DNA from: Marinosulfonomonas sp.
Lineage (GTDB): Bacteria; Pseudomonadota; Alphaproteobacteria; Rhodobacterales; Rhodobacteraceae
Direction of reading: 5' to 3'
DNA length: 32,563 nt
Assembly (NCBI GenBank): GCA_026984915.1
Contig: JALSRG010000107.1
Coordinates: 1 to 32,563, forward strand
Every line of letters starts with the position of its first letter. Positions within the stretch are counted from its first letter, which is position 1. This document shows, in pieces, positions 30,739-32,563 of this stretch. The translations under genes were made by a program, and so were the position numbers. The notes under the pieces are model-generated. The model had not been told where the DNA came from and searched no databases. It saw nothing but the letters and a program-made list of their open reading frames with translations.

Positions 30739-32367
30739 ATGCGCCGGATTCTGACATGTACCGTTTTTTCGGGAATACTTGTTTCGCTGGCAGCTGTTGT
30801 CAGTGCCGAAGATCTGGCGCTGGTTATCGGCAACAGGACGCATCTGAGCCAACCCGATCTGCCCGATTCCGCACGTCTGCGCGATGCAAAAGAGGCCCTG
30901 GACGAGGCCGGGTTTACCGTTCTCTATGGTCAGAACCTGACCACACGCGCCCTGCAGGAACTGGCCGGACGTTTCCGCGACCAGGCGAAAGATGCCGAGC
31001 ATGTCGTGATTGTTCTGAGTGGCCACTGGGCCTCGACCTCGCGCGATACGTGGCTGCTGGGGGCCGATGCGCTGGAGCCGGATTCCTTCAGTGTTGGCGG
31101 GCAGGGTCTGTCTTTGGGCGGGCTGCTGGACATCGCTGCGCAACATCAGGGTGCCAGCCTGATCGCCATGGGTGAAAATCAGACGAAACCACGGATTGGT
31201 GCCGGTGTTCAGGCGATGATCAACCTCCCGGATTTACCGCAGGGCGTGACCCTGGTGCGCGGCCCGGTTGCCGGGCTGATGCGGTTTCTGACGCGACAGG
31301 CGTTGCTGTCCGGCCAATCAATTGGCGTGGCGCTCGACAGTGCGCCCAGGGGTGTGGTTGGCGCTGGGTTCGTGTCCCGCCTCACGCCATTCCTGCCCGA
31401 TGACGGGGGGCGCCCCGCCCCGGTTCCGGCAGATGCGGAAACATCATTCTGGCAGGCGGTACAATCCATCGGCAGCATCGAGGCCCTGCTGAGCTATGTC
31501 GAGCGCTATCCGGACGGGCGCTATGTGGCGGACGCCAACCGCAAGATCGGTGAGCTCAGGGCGGCCCCGCAAAGACGGGCCCGACAGGCCGAGGACGCGC
31601 TGCACCTCAATCGCGAGCAGCGCCGGCAAATCCAGAGGAACCTGTCAATTCTTGGCTTCAACCCGCGCGGTGTTGACGGCATTTTTGGCCGTGGTACGCG
31701 GGCTGCCGTATCTGCCTGGCAGCGCGAAAACGGCTTTGACGAGACCGGATTTCTGACCGGCAATCAAATTGCGGCCCTGCAAAACCGGGCAGATGTGAAG
31801 GCGCGCGAACTGGAAGAAGAAGCGCGGCGCCGCCAAGAAGAACATGACCGCAATGATGCCGCCTATTGGCGCCGCACCGGACGTGGCGGAACCGAGGATG
31901 ATCTGCGGGCCTATCTGAAACGCTATCCCGACGGGCTGTATTCGGAAATTGCCCAGGCGCGGCTGGACACGATTGAAGACGAAAAAAGGGCGCAGGTGCA
32001 GGCGGATGAACGCGCGCTTTGGGATGAGACTGAAGCGGCCGATACAGCGGATGCGTACCGGAGATATCTGCAAACCTACCCAAAGGGAACTTTTGCCCAG
32101 ATCGCCAACGGACGTCTGCAGGCGCTGGAGGCCGATAACCGCAATGAGGCCGCGCGTCAGGAAGAGGCGCGTATCGCAGGAAACCCCGTAACGCGACTGC
32201 TGGTTGAAAAACGCCTGCAGGAACTGGGGCTGAAACCCGGCCGCATCGACGGGCGCCTGGACGAAAACACCCGCAAGGCGATTCGCAAGTTTCAGCGGTC
32301 ACGCAAAATTCCCGCAACCGGATATATCACCCAGCAAACCATCGTGCGGCTGCTGGCTGCGCGCTAG
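30739..32367 (+). CDS. Secreted caspase-fold protein with two peptidoglycan-binding domains (probable pseudoenzyme)
   Basis: The 542-residue protein has a signal peptide (cleavage near VSA, residue 23). A caspase/C14-like domain (about 25-215) shows LALVIGN, RDAKEALDEAGFTVLYG and the His motif VIVLSGHW with H96. Where the catalytic cysteine (usually D-x-C) should follow, the sequence reads GASLIAMGENQTK (138-150), with no cysteine. Then come a repeat unit (233-273), PG-binding-1 domain 1 (about 291-350, RNLSILGFNPRGVDGIFGRGT), a Glu/Arg-rich helix, two more repeat units (372-413, 423-464) and PG-binding-1 domain 2 (about 481-542). GGGAGGG precedes the ATG. It lies 23 nt after the PaaK-like gene, but nothing links it functionally to the transporter. 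Confidence 0.85.
   Translation: MRRILTCTVFSGILVSLAAVVSAEDLALVIGNRTHLSQPDLPDSARLRDAKEALDEAGFTVLYGQNLTTRALQELAGRFRDQAKDAEHVVIVLSGHWASTSRDTWLLGADALEPDSFSVGGQGLSLGGLLDIAAQHQGASLIAMGENQTKPRIGAGVQAMINLPDLPQGVTLVRGPVAGLMRFLTRQALLSGQSIGVALDSAPRGVVGAGFVSRLTPFLPDDGGRPAPVPADAETSFWQAVQSIGSIEALLSYVERYPDGRYVADANRKIGELRAAPQRRARQAEDALHLNREQRRQIQRNLSILGFNPRGVDGIFGRGTRAAVSAWQRENGFDETGFLTGNQIAALQNRADVKARELEEEARRRQEEHDRNDAAYWRRTGRGGTEDDLRAYLKRYPDGLYSEIAQARLDTIEDEKRAQVQADERALWDETEAADTADAYRRYLQTYPKGTFAQIANGRLQALEADNRNEAARQEEARIAGNPVTRLLVEKRLQELGLKPGRIDGRLDENTRKAIRKFQRSRKIPATGYITQQTIVRLLAAR
31435..32130 (+). repeat. Three copies of a W...YLxxYPDGxY protein repeat
   Basis: Within the caspase-fold protein, residues 233-273 (31435-31557), 372-413 (31852-31977) and 423-464 (32005-32130) share the pattern W-x(11-15)-[LY]-x-x-Y-[VL]-x-x-YP[DK]G-x-[YF]-x(4)-A-x-x-[RK]-[IL], e.g. 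LSYVERYPDGRY, RAYLKRYPDGLY, RRYLQTYPKGTF. They look like short two-helix TPR/SEL-like units and are diverged at DNA level. Confidence 0.75.
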
Positions 32368-32380
32368 GGCGTAGACCTAT

Positions 32381-32410
32381 AAATCCTGCACCACTGGTTT
32401 GGCAGATTTT
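32381..32410 (+). terminator. Candidate terminator after the caspase-fold gene
   Basis: AAATC-c-TGC (32381-32389) can pair with GCA-GATTT (32402-32409), with one bulged base and a 12-nt loop, ending in TTTT (32407-32410). It starts 14 nt after the stop codon. The large loop and partly in-stem T-run make it a moderate candidate. Confidence 0.4.
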
Positions 32411-32563
32411 GTCTGTGAGGATAGCTTAACAAGTGCCGTAATCTGGTTGATTATCAGCGCGTTAAGCTGTTCTCACGGGGGAAATCCGCCAAATCCGAAG
32501 GACGGGATTGGCGCTTCATCTCAACGGCTTGGGGCGCTTGAAAATAGAACCACTATTTCCGGC
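32411..32563. other. Non-coding right edge with hairpins
   Basis: No gene is visible here. CGCCAAATCC (32487-32496) pairs with GGATTGGCG (32505-32513) around 8 nt with one bulge, and AAATAG (32542-32547) pairs with CTATTT (32553-32558) around 5 nt. The window ends inside this structured stretch, which could be an intergenic repeat element or a structured RNA cut by the edge. Confidence 0.4.

Overview
The window reads as a chromosomal segment of an alphaproteobacterium, most likely a Rhodobacteraceae (Roseobacter-group) member. The coding sequence is GC-rich with strong third-position GC, gaps between genes are short, and several gene orders match what I know of that family: rsmB, a heparinase II/III-like gene, purH, lspA, a DUF3035 lipoprotein, a pair of M16 peptidases, mutL and rmuC. 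No rRNA, tRNA, CRISPR array, phage module or intact insertion sequence was seen. No gap between genes exceeds 300 bases.

Layout. (1) 1-12963 is mostly housekeeping on the + strand: the tail of an unidentified gene, an opposed small DUF1674/SDHAF4-like gene, rsmB, the heparinase-like gene, purH, lspA, the DUF3035 (BamF-like) lipoprotein, an active/inactive M16 protease pair joined by an ATGA overlap, mutL and rmuC joined by a TGATG overlap, and a DUF3775 protein. (2) 12979-15177 (- strand) holds two saccharopine dehydrogenase-family genes that together look like a lysine-degrading saccharopine pathway. They diverge from 15368-18136, an orphan formate dehydrogenase alpha subunit that has lost its N-terminal His/Cys-ligated 4Fe-4S site; an HNH-nuclease-like gene follows. 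(3) 19122-21763 (- strand) is a soluble PAS hybrid histidine kinase followed by an OmpR-type response regulator, coupled by an ATGA overlap. (4) Divergent from these, 21964-30715 is a long apparent operon: acyl-CoA synthetase, LivG-, LivH- and LivM-type ABC transporter parts, binding protein, LivF-type ATPase and a PaaK-like CoA ligase. (5) 30739-32367 encodes a secreted caspase-fold protein without a visible catalytic cysteine, with two peptidoglycan-binding modules and three internal repeats.

How the genes may work together. The most system-like region is 19.1-30.7 kb. A high-affinity uptake system carries its own complete set of ABC parts and is bracketed by two AMP-forming ligases, so the imported compound is probably a carboxylic acid that is thioesterified on entry; its identity cannot be read from sequence. 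The divergent two-component pair is a natural candidate regulator, sensing an internal signal because the kinase has no evident membrane segment. Within this operon are three features that ordinary annotation would probably miss: a triple 11-bp tandem repeat before livH, a 59-residue two-helix membrane protein ORF translationally coupled to livM, and GC-rich hairpins on both sides of the binding-protein gene.

Starts were chosen by Shine-Dalgarno fit, overlaps and family N-termini. Family assignments are from recognition of motifs, not from searches.
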